Shown piece by piece: positions 35,979 to 46,484 of a stretch of 64,000 bases of DNA. Position numbers and translations under genes: made by a program. The number at the start of each line of letters is the position of its first letter. The first letter of the stretch is position 1. The notes under the pieces are model-generated. The model had not been told where the DNA came from, did not search any database, and was given only the letters and a program-made list of their open reading frames with translations. Origin of the DNA: Magnetospirillum aberrantis SpK (lineage in GTDB: Bacteria; Pseudomonadota; Alphaproteobacteria; Rhodospirillales; Magnetospirillaceae); assembly GCF_011022235.1 (NCBI RefSeq), contig NZ_JAAIYP010000034.1, positions 186,001 to 250,000 on the forward strand. Direction: 5' to 3'.

Positions 35979-36440
35979 ATGAATGTCCTGACCCGTCCCT
36001 CGCCCTTCGCCCTCGCCCTCGTCGCCGCTCTTGCCCTTGGCGCCTGTACGCCAACGGTGGATTTGCGCGGCAACCTGCCCACTCCGGAAAACCTGGCCGA
36101 GATCAAGCCGGGCAAAACCACCCGCGACGAGGTCCAGCAATTGCTGGGAACGCCTTCGACCACCTCCACTTTCGGTGACGAAAGCTGGCAGTACATCTCG
36201 GCGCGGACCGAGACCAAGGCGTTCTTCAAGCCCGAGGTCAAGGACCGCAAGGTGGTGTCCATCACCTTCGACCGTTCCGGCGTGGTCAAGGACGTGATCG
36301 AGCGTGGCCTTGAAGACGGCGTTGCCATCAATTCCGTCGAACGCGAAACCCCCACTGCCGGCAAAGAGCTGAGTATCCTTGAGCAGCTGGTGGGCAACAT
36401 CGGAAAGTTTTCCAAGGACAGCAAGGGCAACAGTCCCTGA
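35979..36440 (+). CDS. bamE: outer membrane assembly lipoprotein BamE (SmpA/OmlA)
   Basis: 153 residues. A lipoprotein signal ends in LGAC, so Cys23 is the lipidated residue. The BamE fold is marked by IKPGKTTRDEVQQLLGTPST and a beta-rich part ending in DVIER. It is a small subunit of the BAM complex for outer membrane protein insertion. A bidirectional terminator follows. Confidence 0.92.
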   Translation: MNVLTRPSPFALALVAALALGACTPTVDLRGNLPTPENLAEIKPGKTTRDEVQQLLGTPSTTSTFGDESWQYISARTETKAFFKPEVKDRKVVSITFDRSGVVKDVIERGLEDGVAINSVERETPTAGKELSILEQLVGNIGKFSKDSKGNSP

Positions 36441-36490
36441 CGGCCGCGACGCTCGCCTCAGGCGAGGCGGCCAAATCCATTTCGCCAACG

Positions 36491-36520
36491 AAAAAACCCC
36501 GGCCTTTCGGCCGGGGTTTT
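36491..36520. terminator. bidirectional rho-independent terminator (bamE / hppA)
   Basis: AAAACCCCGGCC and GGCCGGGGTTTT form a 12-bp stem around TTTC, flanked by A-run and T-run. It lies between the convergent bamE and hppA genes and should stop both. Confidence 0.9.
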
Positions 36521-36542
36521 CCGTTTCAACGCGAGCTTCGGA

Positions 36543-38624
36543 TCAGCCCGCCACCATCGCCAGCAACAGAATGGCGACGATGTTGATGATCTTGATCATC
36601 GGGTTGACGGCCGGGCCGGCGGTGTCCTTGTAGGGATCGCCGACGGTGTCGCCGGTCACCGCCGCCTTGTGGGCGTCGGAACCCTTGCCACCATGATGGC
36701 CGTCCTCGATGTACTTCTTGGCGTTATCCCACGCACCGCCGCCCGAGGTCATCGAGATGGCGACGAACAGGCCGGTGACGATGGTGCCCAGCAACAGGGC
36801 GCCCAACGCGGTAAAGGCCGCATTCTGGTCGGCAACGAGCAGAATGACGAAGTACAACACCACCGGCGACAGCACCGGCAGCATCGAGGGGATGATCATT
36901 TCGCGGATCGCCGCCTTGGTCAGCATGTCCACGGCACGACCGTAGTCGGGCTTGGCAGTGCCAGCCATGATGCCGGGGATTTCCTTGAACTGACGGCGAA
37001 CCTCGACCACCACCGAACCGGCGGCACGGCCGACCGCCTGCATACCCATGGCACCGAACAGGTAGGGCAGCAGACCGCCAAGGAACAGGCCGATGACCAC
37101 ATAGGGATCCTCAAGGCTGAACTTGACGTTCAGGTTGGGGAAATAATGCTTGAGGTCTTCGGTATAGGCGGCGAACAGCACCAGCGCGGCCAAGCCGGCC
37201 GAACCGATGGCGTAGCCCTTGGTGACCGCCTTGGTGGTGTTGCCGACGGCGTCCAGCGCGTCGGTGATCTTGCGCACGTCCTTGGGCAACTCCGCCATTT
37301 CGGCGATGCCGCCGGCGTTGTCGGTGACCGGACCATAGGCGTCCAGCGCCACGATCATGCCGGCCAGCGCCAACATGGTGGTGGCCGCCACCGAGATGCC
37401 GAACAGGCCGGCGACGTTGTAGGCAAGGATGATGGCAATGGAGATCACCAGCACCGGCAAGGCGCAGGCTTCCATGGACACCGCCAAGCCCTGGATCACG
37501 TTGGTACCGTGACCGGTGGTCGAGGCCTGGGCCACCGACTTGACCGGACGGTACTCGGTGCCGGTGTAGTATTCGGTGATCCACACCAGAAGGCCGGTGA
37601 CCGCGAGACCGATCAACGCGCAGGCATAAAGCCCGCCGCCGGTGATGGTATGGCCGGCCGTTTCGAAGGTGGTGGCGAAGCCGTCTTCGAACATGACGCT
37701 GATGATGGCGGCGATCAAAATCGCCGACAGCACGCCGGTAACCACCAACCCCTTGTACAGCGCCTTCATGATCTTGCCGGAAGCGTCCAGCTTGACAAAG
37801 AAGGTACCGACGACGGAAGCGAAGATGCACACGCCGCAAATGACCAGCGGCAACATCATCATGGCTTCCTGGGCGGCACCGGTGAAGAAGATCGAGCCCA
37901 ACAGCATGGTACCGACCACGGTCACCGCGTAGGTTTCGAACAAGTCGGCGGCCATGCCGGCACAGTCGCCCACATTGTCGCCCACGTTGTCGGCGATCAC
38001 CGCCGGGTTACGCGGATCATCCTCGGGAATGCCGGCTTCCACCTTGCCCACCAGATCGGCGCCCACATCAGCACCCTTGGTGAAGATGCCGCCGCCCAGT
38101 CGGGCGAAGATGGAGATCAGCGACGCGCCGAAGGACAACGCCACCAGCGCTTCCAACAGGTCGCGACCGCCAACGCCGGTATTGCGCAGCAGGCCGTAAT
38201 AGCCGGCGACGCCCAGAAGACCCAGGCCGACCACCAGCAGGCCGGTGATGGCGCCGGACTTGAAAGCGACATCAAGGGCCTGCTGCATGCCGCCGGAACG
38301 GGCCGCTTCGGCCGTACGCACGTTGGCGCGCACCGAAACGTTCATGCCGACATAGCCGGCGATGGCGGACAGAACCGCACCCAGCACGAAGCCGGCGGCT
38401 TGGAAAACGCCGAGACGCCAGGCCAGGATGGCCGCGACCACGACGCCGACAATGGCAATGGTTCGATATTGACGATTAAGGTAGGCCTTGGCGCCCTCCT
38501 GAACCGCCGCCGCGATTTCCTGCATGCGTGGTGTGCCTGCAGGCGAAGCTAGGACCGACTTGATGGCATAGGCGCCGTACAGCACCGCCACCAAGCCGCA
38601 GGCGATCACAAAGAGTGTTGTCAT
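36543..38624 (-). CDS. hppA: membrane-bound proton-pumping pyrophosphatase, K+-insensitive type
   Basis: 693 residues with about 16 membrane helices. It couples pyrophosphate hydrolysis to H+ export from the cytoplasm. The acidic loops [22 protein letters not shown] and [19 protein letters not shown] that bind Mg-pyrophosphate are intact. The GNTTK motif puts a lysine at residue 465, where K+-dependent enzymes have alanine; this marks the K+-independent H+-pump class, as in Rhodospirillum rubrum. It stands alone, with a terminator behind it and 256 bp of AT-rich upstream DNA. Confidence 0.96.
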   Translation of the reverse strand: MTTLFVIACGLVAVLYGAYAIKSVLASPAGTPRMQEIAAAVQEGAKAYLNRQYRTIAIVGVVVAAILAWRLGVFQAAGFVLGAVLSAIAGYVGMNVSVRANVRTAEAARSGGMQQALDVAFKSGAITGLLVVGLGLLGVAGYYGLLRNTGVGGRDLLEALVALSFGASLISIFARLGGGIFTKGADVGADLVGKVEAGIPEDDPRNPAVIADNVGDNVGDCAGMAADLFETYAVTVVGTMLLGSIFFTGAAQEAMMMLPLVICGVCIFASVVGTFFVKLDASGKIMKALYKGLVVTGVLSAILIAAIISVMFEDGFATTFETAGHTITGGGLYACALIGLAVTGLLVWITEYYTGTEYRPVKSVAQASTTGHGTNVIQGLAVSMEACALPVLVISIAIILAYNVAGLFGISVAATTMLALAGMIVALDAYGPVTDNAGGIAEMAELPKDVRKITDALDAVGNTTKAVTKGYAIGSAGLAALVLFAAYTEDLKHYFPNLNVKFSLEDPYVVIGLFLGGLLPYLFGAMGMQAVGRAAGSVVVEVRRQFKEIPGIMAGTAKPDYGRAVDMLTKAAIREMIIPSMLPVLSPVVLYFVILLVADQNAAFTALGALLLGTIVTGLFVAISMTSGGGAWDNAKKYIEDGHHGGKGSDAHKAAVTGDTVGDPYKDTAGPAVNPMIKIINIVAILLLAMVAG

Positions 38625-38880
38625 TGTGTATTTATCCCCTGAGCAGCTTTATTGACTTTCGCGCCTCGTATTTCCGTCCGGCGAAAACTGCTGGTTGGCT
38701 GAGAGGACAACGCAAGCGCGGAAAAAGTTGCCAGAAGACATGGGACGATGCAATGCATAGCTCACCAAACTATGCCTTTATGGTATTTATCCACCGTTTT
38801 TTGATGGATAATTGGGATAATTCCAAAACAAAAAAGGTTGCCATAGGAAATATCCACCCCATCACACGCTCAGCGGAGGG

Positions 38881-39351
38881 TCATTTCAGGCTGGACTGCT
38901 CTATCGAAACGTCCTTGACCCAGCCGGGGGCCAAGACCTTGTCGCAGATGACCTGCATGCGGCGACGGATGGCCGCATGGTCCAGATCGGAACGGTCCCG
39001 CAACTGGTAGGGCAAGAACGCCATCATGTCCTCGAGAAATGCGTTCTGAAGACGCGGTAGATTCTGGGCGACGATTTCCTTTTTCTCGAACGGCACCTCG
39101 AGCCGGATGATCATCTCCGCCTGTTTGCGAACCTCGCGATCCTGGACGATGGGCACGATCAACAGCCCGAAATCCACGAAGGACGGGGGCGTCACCGAGG
39201 GCACGACGGGCTCCCCCTCTTTATGGGCCGGCGCCTTGCCGATCAACTGGTTGAAACGATCCAACGGATCGATGCCCCAGAAATACAGGCCCCCGATGAT
39301 GGCTCCCACCATCATCAGGAATGCGATTACCATGAAGATCAATCGAATCAC
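38881..39351 (-). CDS. FliL-like single-pass membrane protein
   Basis: 156 residues from a GTG at 39351 overlapping the thiL stop (GTGA). Residues 3-25 form one membrane helix; the remainder is likely periplasmic with a FliL-like pattern (VDFGLLIVPIVQDREVRKQAEMI, then an amphipathic helix). True FliL acts at the flagellar stator, but no flagellar genes are nearby, so the link is uncertain. Confidence 0.6.
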   Translation of the reverse strand: MIRLIFMVIAFLMMVGAIIGGLYFWGIDPLDRFNQLIGKAPAHKEGEPVVPSVTPPSFVDFGLLIVPIVQDREVRKQAEMIIRLEVPFEKKEIVAQNLPRLQNAFLEDMMAFLPYQLRDRSDLDHAAIRRRMQVICDKVLAPGWVKDVSIEQSSLK

Positions 39352-40373
39352 GCGCCGGCCCCCGTTTCCGTTGCGCTGAAATGCCGCCAGCCGCCATGGG
39401 GCAAGGACAGCGTACCGCCATTGGCGTCCACCACCCGAACCCCCTCCCCCTCGGCCATGCTGCCGATGGCGGTCACCGCAACTCCGACGCGGCGCCCCAG
39501 GTTCAAGACAGCCTCTGTGGCGTGGGCCGGCGCGGTGAACAGCAACTCGTAATCATCACCGCCGGCAAGAACGCTGGCAAGCAATGTCTGGTCGGTGGCC
39601 AGGGCAGCGGCGGTGGCGGCAGACAACGGCACCTTGGCTGCCTCGATCCGCGCGCCCAGCCCGGACGCCCGACAGATGTGCCCCAGATCCTGCACCAGCC
39701 CGTCCGAGACGTCCATGCCGGCATGGGCAAGGCCGACCAGCCCAGCCCCCAGCGACAGCCGCGGAGACGGCAGGCGATAACGGCCCGCCAGAAAGGAAAC
39801 ATGCCCGGCCGCCAGTCCCGGCCATCCGTCGCGCGCCGCCCGCAGGCCCAAGGCGCCGTCGCCGATGCTGCCGCTGACCCACACCACGTCCCCGGCCTGG
39901 GCACCGGAACGTAAGATCGCCCTGCCCTTCGCCACCTTTCCCAACGCCGTCAGAGCCAGGGTCAAGGGGCCCGGCGTGGACACGGTGTCGCCGCCGATCA
40001 GGGAGACGCCGAATTCCGCGACGTCCGCGGCCAAACCGGCGGCGAAACGTTGCATCCAGTCAAGGTCGGTGCCACGGGGAAAGGCCGCCGCCAGCATCAC
40101 GGCGAATGGCCGTGCCCCCTTGGCGGCCAGATCGGACAGGTTGACACGCATCAGCTTGCGCGCCACCAGATCGGGCGGATCGTCGGGCAGGAAATGCACG
40201 CCCGCCACCATGGCATCCATGGTGGCGGCGGTTTCATGATCGGGATCTGCGGCTAAAAGCGCCACGTCGTCGGTCAGGTTCAGGGCACCGGGATAGCCGC
40301 GCGACAACGGCGCGAACAGATCGGCGATGATCTGGAACTCGTCAACCGACGAAGCAGGAAGGGTGCCGCTCAA
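39348..40373 (-). CDS. thiL: thiamine-monophosphate kinase
   Basis: 341 residues from a TTG at 40373, supported by GAGGAGG 5 bp upstream. It phosphorylates thiamine monophosphate to the diphosphate. ThiL motifs are readable: DDVALL near 36, TMDAMVAGVHFLPDDPPDLVA, VNLSDLAAKGARP, SLIGGDTVSTPG and DVSDGLVQDLGHI. It lies between nusB and the FliL-like gene. Confidence 0.94.
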   Translation of the reverse strand: MSGTLPASSVDEFQIIADLFAPLSRGYPGALNLTDDVALLAADPDHETAATMDAMVAGVHFLPDDPPDLVARKLMRVNLSDLAAKGARPFAVMLAAAFPRGTDLDWMQRFAAGLAADVAEFGVSLIGGDTVSTPGPLTLALTALGKVAKGRAILRSGAQAGDVVWVSGSIGDGALGLRAARDGWPGLAAGHVSFLAGRYRLPSPRLSLGAGLVGLAHAGMDVSDGLVQDLGHICRASGLGARIEAAKVPLSAATAAALATDQTLLASVLAGGDDYELLFTAPAHATEAVLNLGRRVGVAVTAIGSMAEGEGVRVVDANGGTLSLPHGGWRHFSATETGAGA

Positions 40374-40382
40374 GCCCCCTCC

Positions 40383-40880
40383 TCAGCCCGGCCGCGTCGC
40401 GTCGCCTTCGAACTCCTCGGCGCGCAGCACGCGGGCGACTTTGTCCAGCACCGCGTTGACCATCTTGGGCTCGGGCCCGGCATAGAACGCGTGGGCGACG
40501 TCGACGAATTCGGTGATGGCGACGCGGGCCGGCGTCTGCGGCCTTGCCTTCAGTTCGAACGCCCCGGCACGCAAGATGGCCCGCAGCACGGCCTCGAGCC
40601 GGTCCACCGTCCAGTCGCGCGACAAGGCATGACCGATCATCTCGTCCAACAAAGGACCTTCTGTGGTGGCTCCGTGCACCAGGAACGTGACCAGATCGCC
40701 GTCAGGCTGAGCCAGACGGCCCTTGGGCTCGTCCTCCTGGCGCTGACGGAACTCGTCGATGGCCTGTTCGGCGGGAACGCCGGTGATTTCCATGGAATAA
40801 AGCGCCTGAACCGCGGCAAGACGGGCGGCGGAACGGCGAGTGGCGTTGGGATTGGGCTTGCGCACTTGGATTTTGCTCAA
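40383..40880 (-). CDS. nusB: transcription antitermination factor NusB
   Basis: 165 residues from a TTG at 40880 that overlaps the ribH stop (TTGA). The all-helical NusB fold is marked by RSAARLAAVQALYSMEITG, ILRAGAFELK and AITEFVDVAHAFYAGPEPKMVNAVLDKV. It acts with NusE on rRNA antitermination. The ribH-nusB-thiL order is conserved. Confidence 0.93.
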   Translation of the reverse strand: MSKIQVRKPNPNATRRSAARLAAVQALYSMEITGVPAEQAIDEFRQRQEDEPKGRLAQPDGDLVTFLVHGATTEGPLLDEMIGHALSRDWTVDRLEAVLRAILRAGAFELKARPQTPARVAITEFVDVAHAFYAGPEPKMVNAVLDKVARVLRAEEFEGDATRPG

Positions 40881-41335
40881 CGGGTCAGTTTCAGGGTGCG
40901 CTTGAGATCAAGCATGCGAAGACAGGCGCGGGCCGCTTGGCCGCCCAAATTCTTACGGGCGGGGTCGGCACGATTCAGCGCCTGGGTTTCGTTGTGGACG
41001 GTCAGCACGCCGCTGCCGACGGCCAGATGGCGGCGGGTCGCCACCTCGGAACAGCCGTTCACGCAAGCGGTCGAGACATGGTGGTAATGGTCGCTTTCGC
41101 CTCGGATGGCCGTGCCCAGAAGCACGAAGCCGTCATAGCGGATATCGGCGGTGCCCAATTCCTGGGCTGCCGCGAACATTTCAAGCGCCGCCGGCAGTTC
41201 CAAGATGCCGGGAAGGGTCACCTTGTCCCAGGCCACGCCCGCCGTTTCCAGCGTCTGGACCGCGCCGGCCAACAGCATGTCGGCCAGATGGTCGTAGAAA
41301 CGCGCCTCGATGATCAGGACGCGGGGCTCGCTCAT
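40877..41335 (-). CDS. ribH: 6,7-dimethyl-8-ribityllumazine synthase
   Basis: 152 residues. It joins the ribityl-aminouracil with dihydroxybutanone phosphate. Family motifs: EARFYDHLADML, LPGILELPAAL, LGTAIRGESDHYHHV. It is the penultimate step of riboflavin synthesis and lies in the ribD-ribE-ribB-ribH order. Confidence 0.94.
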   Translation of the reverse strand: MSEPRVLIIEARFYDHLADMLLAGAVQTLETAGVAWDKVTLPGILELPAALEMFAAAQELGTADIRYDGFVLLGTAIRGESDHYHHVSTACVNGCSEVATRRHLAVGSGVLTVHNETQALNRADPARKNLGGQAARACLRMLDLKRTLKLTR

Positions 41336-41352
41336 GGTCGGATCCTTTTTCC

Positions 41353-42471
41353 TCAGGCCACCGGGATGGGGCGCTGTTCCACCACTTCCAGGCCAAAGCC
41401 GTCAAGGCCGATGATGGTTTTTTTGGTGTTCGACAACAAGATCATGCGATCGACGCCAAGATCCAGCAGCATTTGCGCACCAACGCCGTAATCGCGCAGC
41501 TCGGTCGGCACCGGACGCTGATCCAGTTGCGCACGCACGCGGTCGGACAGGCTGGTCGGACGCGGTTCACGCACCAGGACAACCACCCCGCGCCCGTGGG
41601 CGGCGATCATTTCCATGGCGGTATGAAGCTCTCCGGCCTTGCCGGACCCCTGGTCGCCCAGAACGTCGTCAAGGATGTTGACGGCATGCACGCGGACCAT
41701 GACCGGCTGATCGCCGCTCAGATCGCCCTTCACCAGGGCGACGTGCTCCACATAGGCCAGTTGATTGGCATAGATCACCATTCGCCATTCACCCCCCCAT
41801 TTCGAGGTGAGCGGCGCCTCGACCTCGCGGCGGATGATCTTGTCATGGCGGCGGCGATAGGCGATCAGATCGGCGATGGTGGCGATCTTGAGACCATGCA
41901 ACTGGGCGAACTTCACCAGATCGGGCATGCGCGCCATGGTGCCGTCGTCGTTCATGATCTCGCAGATCACGCCCGAGGGATTGAGGCCGGCAAGGCGCGA
42001 GATGTCCACGGCCGCCTCGGTATGGCCGGCGCGCACCAGCACGCCGCCATCGCGCGCCATCAGCGGGAAGACGTGGCCGGGGCTGACGATGTCGGACGCT
42101 TCTTTTTCCGGGTCGATGGCGACCTGGATGGTGCGCGCCCGGTCGGCGGCGGAAATGCCGGTGGTCACCCCTTCGCGTGCCTCGATGGACACCGTGAAAG
42201 CGGTCTGCATGCGGGTGCCGTTGTCCGGGCTCATGGGCTTGAGCCCCAGATGCTCGCACCGGGAACGGGTCATGGACAGGCAGATCAGGCCGCGTCCATA
42301 GCGGGCCATGAAGTTGACCGCCTCGGGCGTCGCCATCTGAGCGGGAATGACCAAGTCACCCTCGTTCTCGCGATCCTCGTCGTCGACCAGGATGAACATG
42401 CGGCCCGACCGGGCCTCGGCGATGATCTCCTCGATCGAGGAAAGCTGGTCGTGATACTCGGACAACGCCAC
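41353..42471 (-). CDS. ribB: 3,4-dihydroxy-2-butanone-4-phosphate synthase with degenerate GTP cyclohydrolase II domain (RibBX-like)
   Basis: 372 residues from a GTG at 42471, chosen because AAAAGGA lies 9 bp upstream and just before the ribE stop; the longer ATG frame (42504) has no binding site. The N-terminal half (to about 210) is a full DHBP synthase (LVDDEDRENEGD, GHTEAAVD). The C-terminal half aligns with RibA, but the zinc-binding Cys region (HSECLTGDVFGSLRCDC in E. coli) reads HAVNILDDVLGDQGSGKAG here, with no cysteine left. GTP cyclohydrolase II activity is therefore probably lost, as in described RibBX proteins. A separate ribA should exist elsewhere. Confidence 0.88.
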   Translation of the reverse strand: MALSEYHDQLSSIEEIIAEARSGRMFILVDDEDRENEGDLVIPAQMATPEAVNFMARYGRGLICLSMTRSRCEHLGLKPMSPDNGTRMQTAFTVSIEAREGVTTGISAADRARTIQVAIDPEKEASDIVSPGHVFPLMARDGGVLVRAGHTEAAVDISRLAGLNPSGVICEIMNDDGTMARMPDLVKFAQLHGLKIATIADLIAYRRRHDKIIRREVEAPLTSKWGGEWRMVIYANQLAYVEHVALVKGDLSGDQPVMVRVHAVNILDDVLGDQGSGKAGELHTAMEMIAAHGRGVVVLVREPRPTSLSDRVRAQLDQRPVPTELRDYGVGAQMLLDLGVDRMILLSNTKKTIIGLDGFGLEVVEQRPIPVA

Positions 42472-42475
42472 CGGA

Positions 42476-43069
42476 TCAGTCCTTTTCCAGAAGGCGCGCA
42501 ACATAACGTGCGAGCATGTCGATTTCCATATTGACGCTGTCCCCTTCGCGCAAAATCCCGAACGTGGTCACCGCCTGGGTATGGGGAATGACATTGATGC
42601 CGAACAGACGTCCGTCAACCTCGTTGACGGTCAGCGACACGCCGTCCAACGCCACCGATCCCTTGGGAGCGACGAACTTGGCCAGCGCCTCGGGCGCTTC
42701 GAAAGTGAAGCGTAGCGATTCGTTCTCGGGGCGGATCGACATCACGCGGGCGACGCCGTCCACATGCCCGGACACGATATGTCCGCCCAGTTCATCACCC
42801 ACCCGGCAGGCCCGTTCCAGGTTGACCCGCGTTCCCACCTGCCAGTCGCCCAGAGTGGTCTTGGACAAGGTCTCGGCCGAGGCCTGGATGACATAGGTGT
42901 CGGCGGCGGTCTCGATCACCGTCAGACACACGCCGTTATGGGCGATGGAAGCGCCGATCTCGACCGAGGACAGGTCGTAATGGGTGGCGATCTCGAAACG
43001 GGCGTCCTGGCCCTGATCCCGCGCAACCTTGCGCACTTCACCAAGATCGGTGACGATGCCTGTGAACAT
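42476..43069 (-). CDS. ribE: riboflavin synthase alpha chain
   Basis: 197 residues made of two similar lumazine-binding barrels, each starting with a typical motif (MFTGIVTDLGEV at the N terminus; VSGHVDGVARV near 98). It dismutates two lumazines to riboflavin. The next gene, ribB, begins just after its stop. Length is normal. Confidence 0.95.
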   Translation of the reverse strand: MFTGIVTDLGEVRKVARDQGQDARFEIATHYDLSSVEIGASIAHNGVCLTVIETAADTYVIQASAETLSKTTLGDWQVGTRVNLERACRVGDELGGHIVSGHVDGVARVMSIRPENESLRFTFEAPEALAKFVAPKGSVALDGVSLTVNEVDGRLFGINVIPHTQAVTTFGILREGDSVNMEIDMLARYVARLLEKD

Positions 43070-43082
43070 CGGCCCGTACTCC

Positions 43083-44201
43083 TTAGATTTTTCTATAGAT
43101 TTCCATCACGTCGCCACCGACCGACTGGGTCGTGACACGTTCGAAATGCGGTGTCTGCGCCAAATGATCAACGCCGAAGCAGACCGCCGCCGGCAAGCCG
43201 TCGCCCCCCATCATGCGGGGCGCCCGAAACCATACCAAACGGTCCACCAGACCATCCCGCAACAACCCGGCGGCAAGATGAGCGCCGCCCTCCACCAAGA
43301 CGCGGGTGACGCCGCTCTCGGCCAGGATTTCCAGGGCCGCTTTGAGATCCAGGGAATGGTCCGTCCCTTCCGGCACTTCCACCACATCGACACCGGCTTC
43401 CTGATAGGCGGCGATGCGGTCAGAATCCCCGCCCTCCAAGGTCAGCAGCCATGTGGGAATCTCGGCAGCCCCCACCACCAACCGATTGGTCAAAGGCAGA
43501 CGCATGCGGCCATCCAGAACCACGCGAACCGGCGAACGGTCTTCAAGACCCGGCAAGCGGCAGGTCAGTTCAGGATCGTCGGCCAGCGCGGTCCCGCTGC
43601 CGACGACGATGACGTCGTTTTCCGCCCGCAACAAATGTGCGGCCTGACGCGCCGGTGCGCCGGTCACCCACTTGCTTTCGCCGGAATGGGTGGCGATCCG
43701 GCCGTCCAGCGTGGTCGCCACCTTCAGCGTCACCAACGGCCGGCCTTCCCGTTGACGCATCAGGAAACCGGCATTGAGGTCGCGGGCCTCGTCGGCACAG
43801 ACCCCGGTCTTGACCTCGACCCCGGCCGCGCGCAACAGGTCGAAACCACGTCCCGACACGCGGGGGTCCGGGTCTTCGATGGCGGCGACGACACGGGAAA
43901 CGCCCGCCGAAATCAAGGCTTCGGCGCAAGGAGGCGTCTTACCGTGATGGGAACAAGGTTCCAACGTCACATAAGCGGTGGCGCCACGCGCCGCCTCGCC
44001 GGCCATGGCCAAGGCTTCGGTCTCGGCATGGGGACGCCCCCCCGGCTGTGTCCAGCCGCGCCCGACCACCCGGCCGTTCTTGACAACGACGCATCCCACC
44101 GCCGGATTGGGCCACACGTTCCCCAGGCCGCGCCGGGCCAGGCCCAAGGCGGCGCGCATGTGGGCGCGGTCAATATCAGTCGTCGTCGTGGCTGCCACCG
44201 A
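43083..44201 (-). CDS. ribD: bifunctional diaminohydroxyphosphoribosylaminopyrimidine deaminase / reductase
   Basis: 372 residues from a GTG at 44201 with GGGAAAGA upstream; it overlaps the nrdR end by 26 bp, and a longer frame is implausible. The deaminase domain (about 1-150) has the zinc motifs HAETEAL and [15 protein letters not shown]. The reductase domain has [16 protein letters not shown] and [10 protein letters not shown]. It carries out the second and third steps of the pathway. Confidence 0.92.
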   Translation of the reverse strand, partial: SVAATTTTDIDRAHMRAALGLARRGLGNVWPNPAVGCVVVKNGRVVGRGWTQPGGRPHAETEALAMAGEAARGATAYVTLEPCSHHGKTPPCAEALISAGVSRVVAAIEDPDPRVSGRGFDLLRAAGVEVKTGVCADEARDLNAGFLMRQREGRPLVTLKVATTLDGRIATHSGESKWVTGAPARQAAHLLRAENDVIVVGSGTALADDPELTCRLPGLEDRSPVRVVLDGRMRLPLTNRLVVGAAEIPTWLLTLEGGDSDRIAAYQEAGVDVVEVPEGTDHSLDLKAALEILAESGVTRVLVEGGAHLAAGLLRDGLVDRLVWFRAPRMMGGDGLPAAVCFGVDHLAQTPHFERVTTQSVGGDVMEIYRKI

Positions 44202-44643
44202 CCATCTTTCCCAGGAAATCCTCGAAGTCTTTTGCTTCGCGGAAGTTGCGGTAAACCGAGGCGTAGCGGACGTATGCAACCTTGTCCAGGTCCATCAGCA
44301 CGTCCATCACCAATTCGCCGATGTACTTGGACGGCACCTCGTTCTCGCCCATGCTTTCCAGGCGACGATGGATGCCGTTGGCGATGCGTTCGATCTGTTC
44401 TTCCTCGACCGGACGCTTGCGCAACGCGATACGCAACGACTTGACCAGCTTTTCGCGGTCGAACGGAATGCGGCCGCCGTCCTTCTTGATGACCACAAGG
44501 TCGCGGATCTGAACGCGTTCGAAGGTGGTGAAGCGCGAACCGCACGCCGGGCAGGAACGGCGGCGGCGAATGGCCGAATTATCCTCGGTCGGTCGCGAAT
44601 CCTTCACCTGGGTATCGTCATGACCACAGAACGGACAACGCAT
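44176..44643 (-). CDS. nrdR: transcriptional repressor NrdR
   Basis: 155 residues: an N-terminal zinc ribbon (CPFCGHDD and [10 protein letters not shown]), then an ATP-cone ([17 protein letters not shown] and onward). It represses ribonucleotide reductase genes according to ATP/dATP. Its end overlaps ribD. Confidence 0.96.
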   Translation of the reverse strand: MRCPFCGHDDTQVKDSRPTEDNSAIRRRRSCPACGSRFTTFERVQIRDLVVIKKDGGRIPFDREKLVKSLRIALRKRPVEEEQIERIANGIHRRLESMGENEVPSKYIGELVMDVLMDLDKVAYVRYASVYRNFREAKDFEDFLGKMVGGSHDDD

Positions 44644-44665
44644 CTGTCTGTTTCCCCTTGAGACG

Positions 44666-44696
44666 AAAGGGGCCGTTCCTCCCCAGGAACGGCCCC
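44666..44696 (-). terminator. terminator-like hairpin after glyA
   Basis: GGGGCCGTTCCT pairs perfectly with AGGAACGGCCCC around a 4-nt loop. On the minus strand it is followed by TTTCGTC, a short U-run. It lies between glyA and nrdR and probably separates the two transcripts. Confidence 0.7.
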
Positions 44697-44706
44697 GCCC
44701 GCTTGT

Positions 44707-45984
44707 TTACGAGTAGATCGGGAACCGGCGGCACAATTCCGCCACGTCCTCCCGCGCCTTCTTTTCGGCGGCGGAATTATCTTCGGGATTGGCGGCCAGA
44801 CCGTCGAGCACGTCGCCGATCAGTTCGCCCACCTTCTTGAACTCTTCGACGCCGAAGCCGCGCGTGGTGGCGGCCGGCGTGCCCAGACGCACGCCAGAAG
44901 TGATCGTCGGCTTTTCCGGGTCGAACGGGATGCCGTTCTTGTTGCAGGTCATGCCGGCGTGCTCAAGGCTGGCCTCGGCGGCCTTGCCGGTCAGCTTCTT
45001 GGGGCGCAGGTCAACCAGCATCAGGTGCGAATCGGTGCCGCCCGACACGATGGCCAGACCGCGGCGCACCAGGGTGTCGGCCAGTGCCTTGGCGTTGGCC
45101 ACCACCTGGGCGGCGTATTGCTTGAATTCCGGCTGCAACGCCTCGCCGAAAGCCACCGCCTTGCCGGCGATGACATGCATCAGCGGGCCACCCTGGATGC
45201 CCGGAAAAATGGCCGAGTTGATCTTCTTGGCGATCGCCTCGTCGTTGGTCAGGATCATGCCGCCGCGCGGGCCGCGCAGGGTCTTGTGGGTGGTGGTGGT
45301 CACCACATGGGCATGGGGAAACGGGCTGGGATACTGGCCACCCGCGACCAGACCGGCGAAATGGGCCATGTCGACCATGAACAGCGCCCCCACCTCGTCG
45401 GCGATCTTGCGGAAGCGGGCGAAGTCGATGGTACGCGGATAGGCCGAGCCGCCGGTGATGATCAGCTTCGGCTTATGTTCCTTGGCCAGTTGCTCGACCT
45501 CGTCGAAATCGATCTGGGCGTCCTGAAGGCGCACACCGTACTGCACCGCCTTGAACCACTTGCCCGACTGGTTGGGGGCCGCGCCGTGAGTCAGGTGGCC
45601 GCCAGCCGCCAGGCTCAGGCCCATGATGGTGTCGCCGGGCTGGATCAACGCCTGGAACACGCCCTGGTTGGCCTGGGAACCGGAATTGGGCTGGACGTTG
45701 GCGAACTGACAGCCAAACAGCTTGCAGGCCCGCTCGATGGCCAGTTGCTCGACGATGTCCACGAACTCGCAGCCGCCGTAATAACGCTTACCGGGATAAC
45801 CCTCGGCGTATTTGTTGGTCATCACCGAGCCCTGCGCCTCGAGAACCGCCCGCGAAACGATGTTTTCGGACGCGATCAGCTCGATCTGATCCTGCTGACG
45901 CTTCAGCTCCTTGGAAATGGCGGCGAAGACGTCGACGTCACGCTCGGCCAGGGAGGTGCGGAAGAAAGTGTCGGTGGCGGTCAT
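44707..45984 (-). CDS. glyA: serine hydroxymethyltransferase
   Basis: 425 residues from the ATG at 45984, matching the usual SHMT N terminus ([14 protein letters not shown]). It interconverts serine and glycine with tetrahydrofolate. PLP lysine is in [14 protein letters not shown] near 227; [21 protein letters not shown] and [13 protein letters not shown] are conserved. It lies downstream of rpiB. Confidence 0.97.
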   Translation of the reverse strand: MTATDTFFRTSLAERDVDVFAAISKELKRQQDQIELIASENIVSRAVLEAQGSVMTNKYAEGYPGKRYYGGCEFVDIVEQLAIERACKLFGCQFANVQPNSGSQANQGVFQALIQPGDTIMGLSLAAGGHLTHGAAPNQSGKWFKAVQYGVRLQDAQIDFDEVEQLAKEHKPKLIITGGSAYPRTIDFARFRKIADEVGALFMVDMAHFAGLVAGGQYPSPFPHAHVVTTTTHKTLRGPRGGMILTNDEAIAKKINSAIFPGIQGGPLMHVIAGKAVAFGEALQPEFKQYAAQVVANAKALADTLVRRGLAIVSGGTDSHLMLVDLRPKKLTGKAAEASLEHAGMTCNKNGIPFDPEKPTITSGVRLGTPAATTRGFGVEEFKKVGELIGDVLDGLAANPEDNSAAEKKAREDVAELCRRFPIYS

Positions 45985-46034
45985 CGGTGAATGTCTTTCG
46001 TGCAAGGTCGACAGGGAATGGGCAGTCAATCGGC

Positions 46035-46484
46035 TCAGCGCTCGCCGTTCTCGGCCAGCTTGGCGACACGCCGGGCGTGGCGGCCACCTTCGAATTCGGT
46101 CTGAAGGAACAGATCCAGGCAGTCCTTGGCGATTTCGGGGCCGACGGTGCGCCCCCCCATGACCAGGACATTGGCGTCGTTATGCTGGCGGCACATCTTG
46201 GCGCCGTAGGCGTCGTGCACCAGCGCGGCGCGCACATGCGCGAAGCGGTTGGCGGCGATGGAGATGCCGATGCCGGAACCACACATGAGGACGCCACGGG
46301 TCGCGCGCCCTTCTTTCAACGCCTCGGCCATGGCGACGGCGAAGTCGGGATAATCCACCGATTGCGCGCCATCCGTGCCGAGGTCGAGCACCGCATAGCC
46401 CAAGCTTTCCAGATGCCGGGCCAGAAGCGTCTTGAGCTCGACGCCGCCGTGATCCGAAGCCAGTGCGATGGTTTCCTTAGTCAT
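46035..46484 (-). CDS. rpiB: ribose-5-phosphate isomerase B
   Basis: 149 residues of the RpiB/LacAB family: [12 protein letters not shown] at the start, [17 protein letters not shown] with the catalytic Cys near 78, and ARRVAKL. It interconverts ribose 5-phosphate and ribulose 5-phosphate. The rpiB-glyA-nrdR-ribD order is typical of alphaproteobacteria. Confidence 0.95.
   Translation of the reverse strand: MTKETIALASDHGGVELKTLLARHLESLGYAVLDLGTDGAQSVDYPDFAVAMAEALKEGRATRGVLMCGSGIGISIAANRFAHVRAALVHDAYGAKMCRQHNDANVLVMGGRTVGPEIAKDCLDLFLQTEFEGGRHARRVAKLAENGER

Noticed and set aside
36669-38552. 627-codon open frame on the plus strand
   Set aside because: It is antisense to hppA, and its His/Gly/Gln-rich product has no family.
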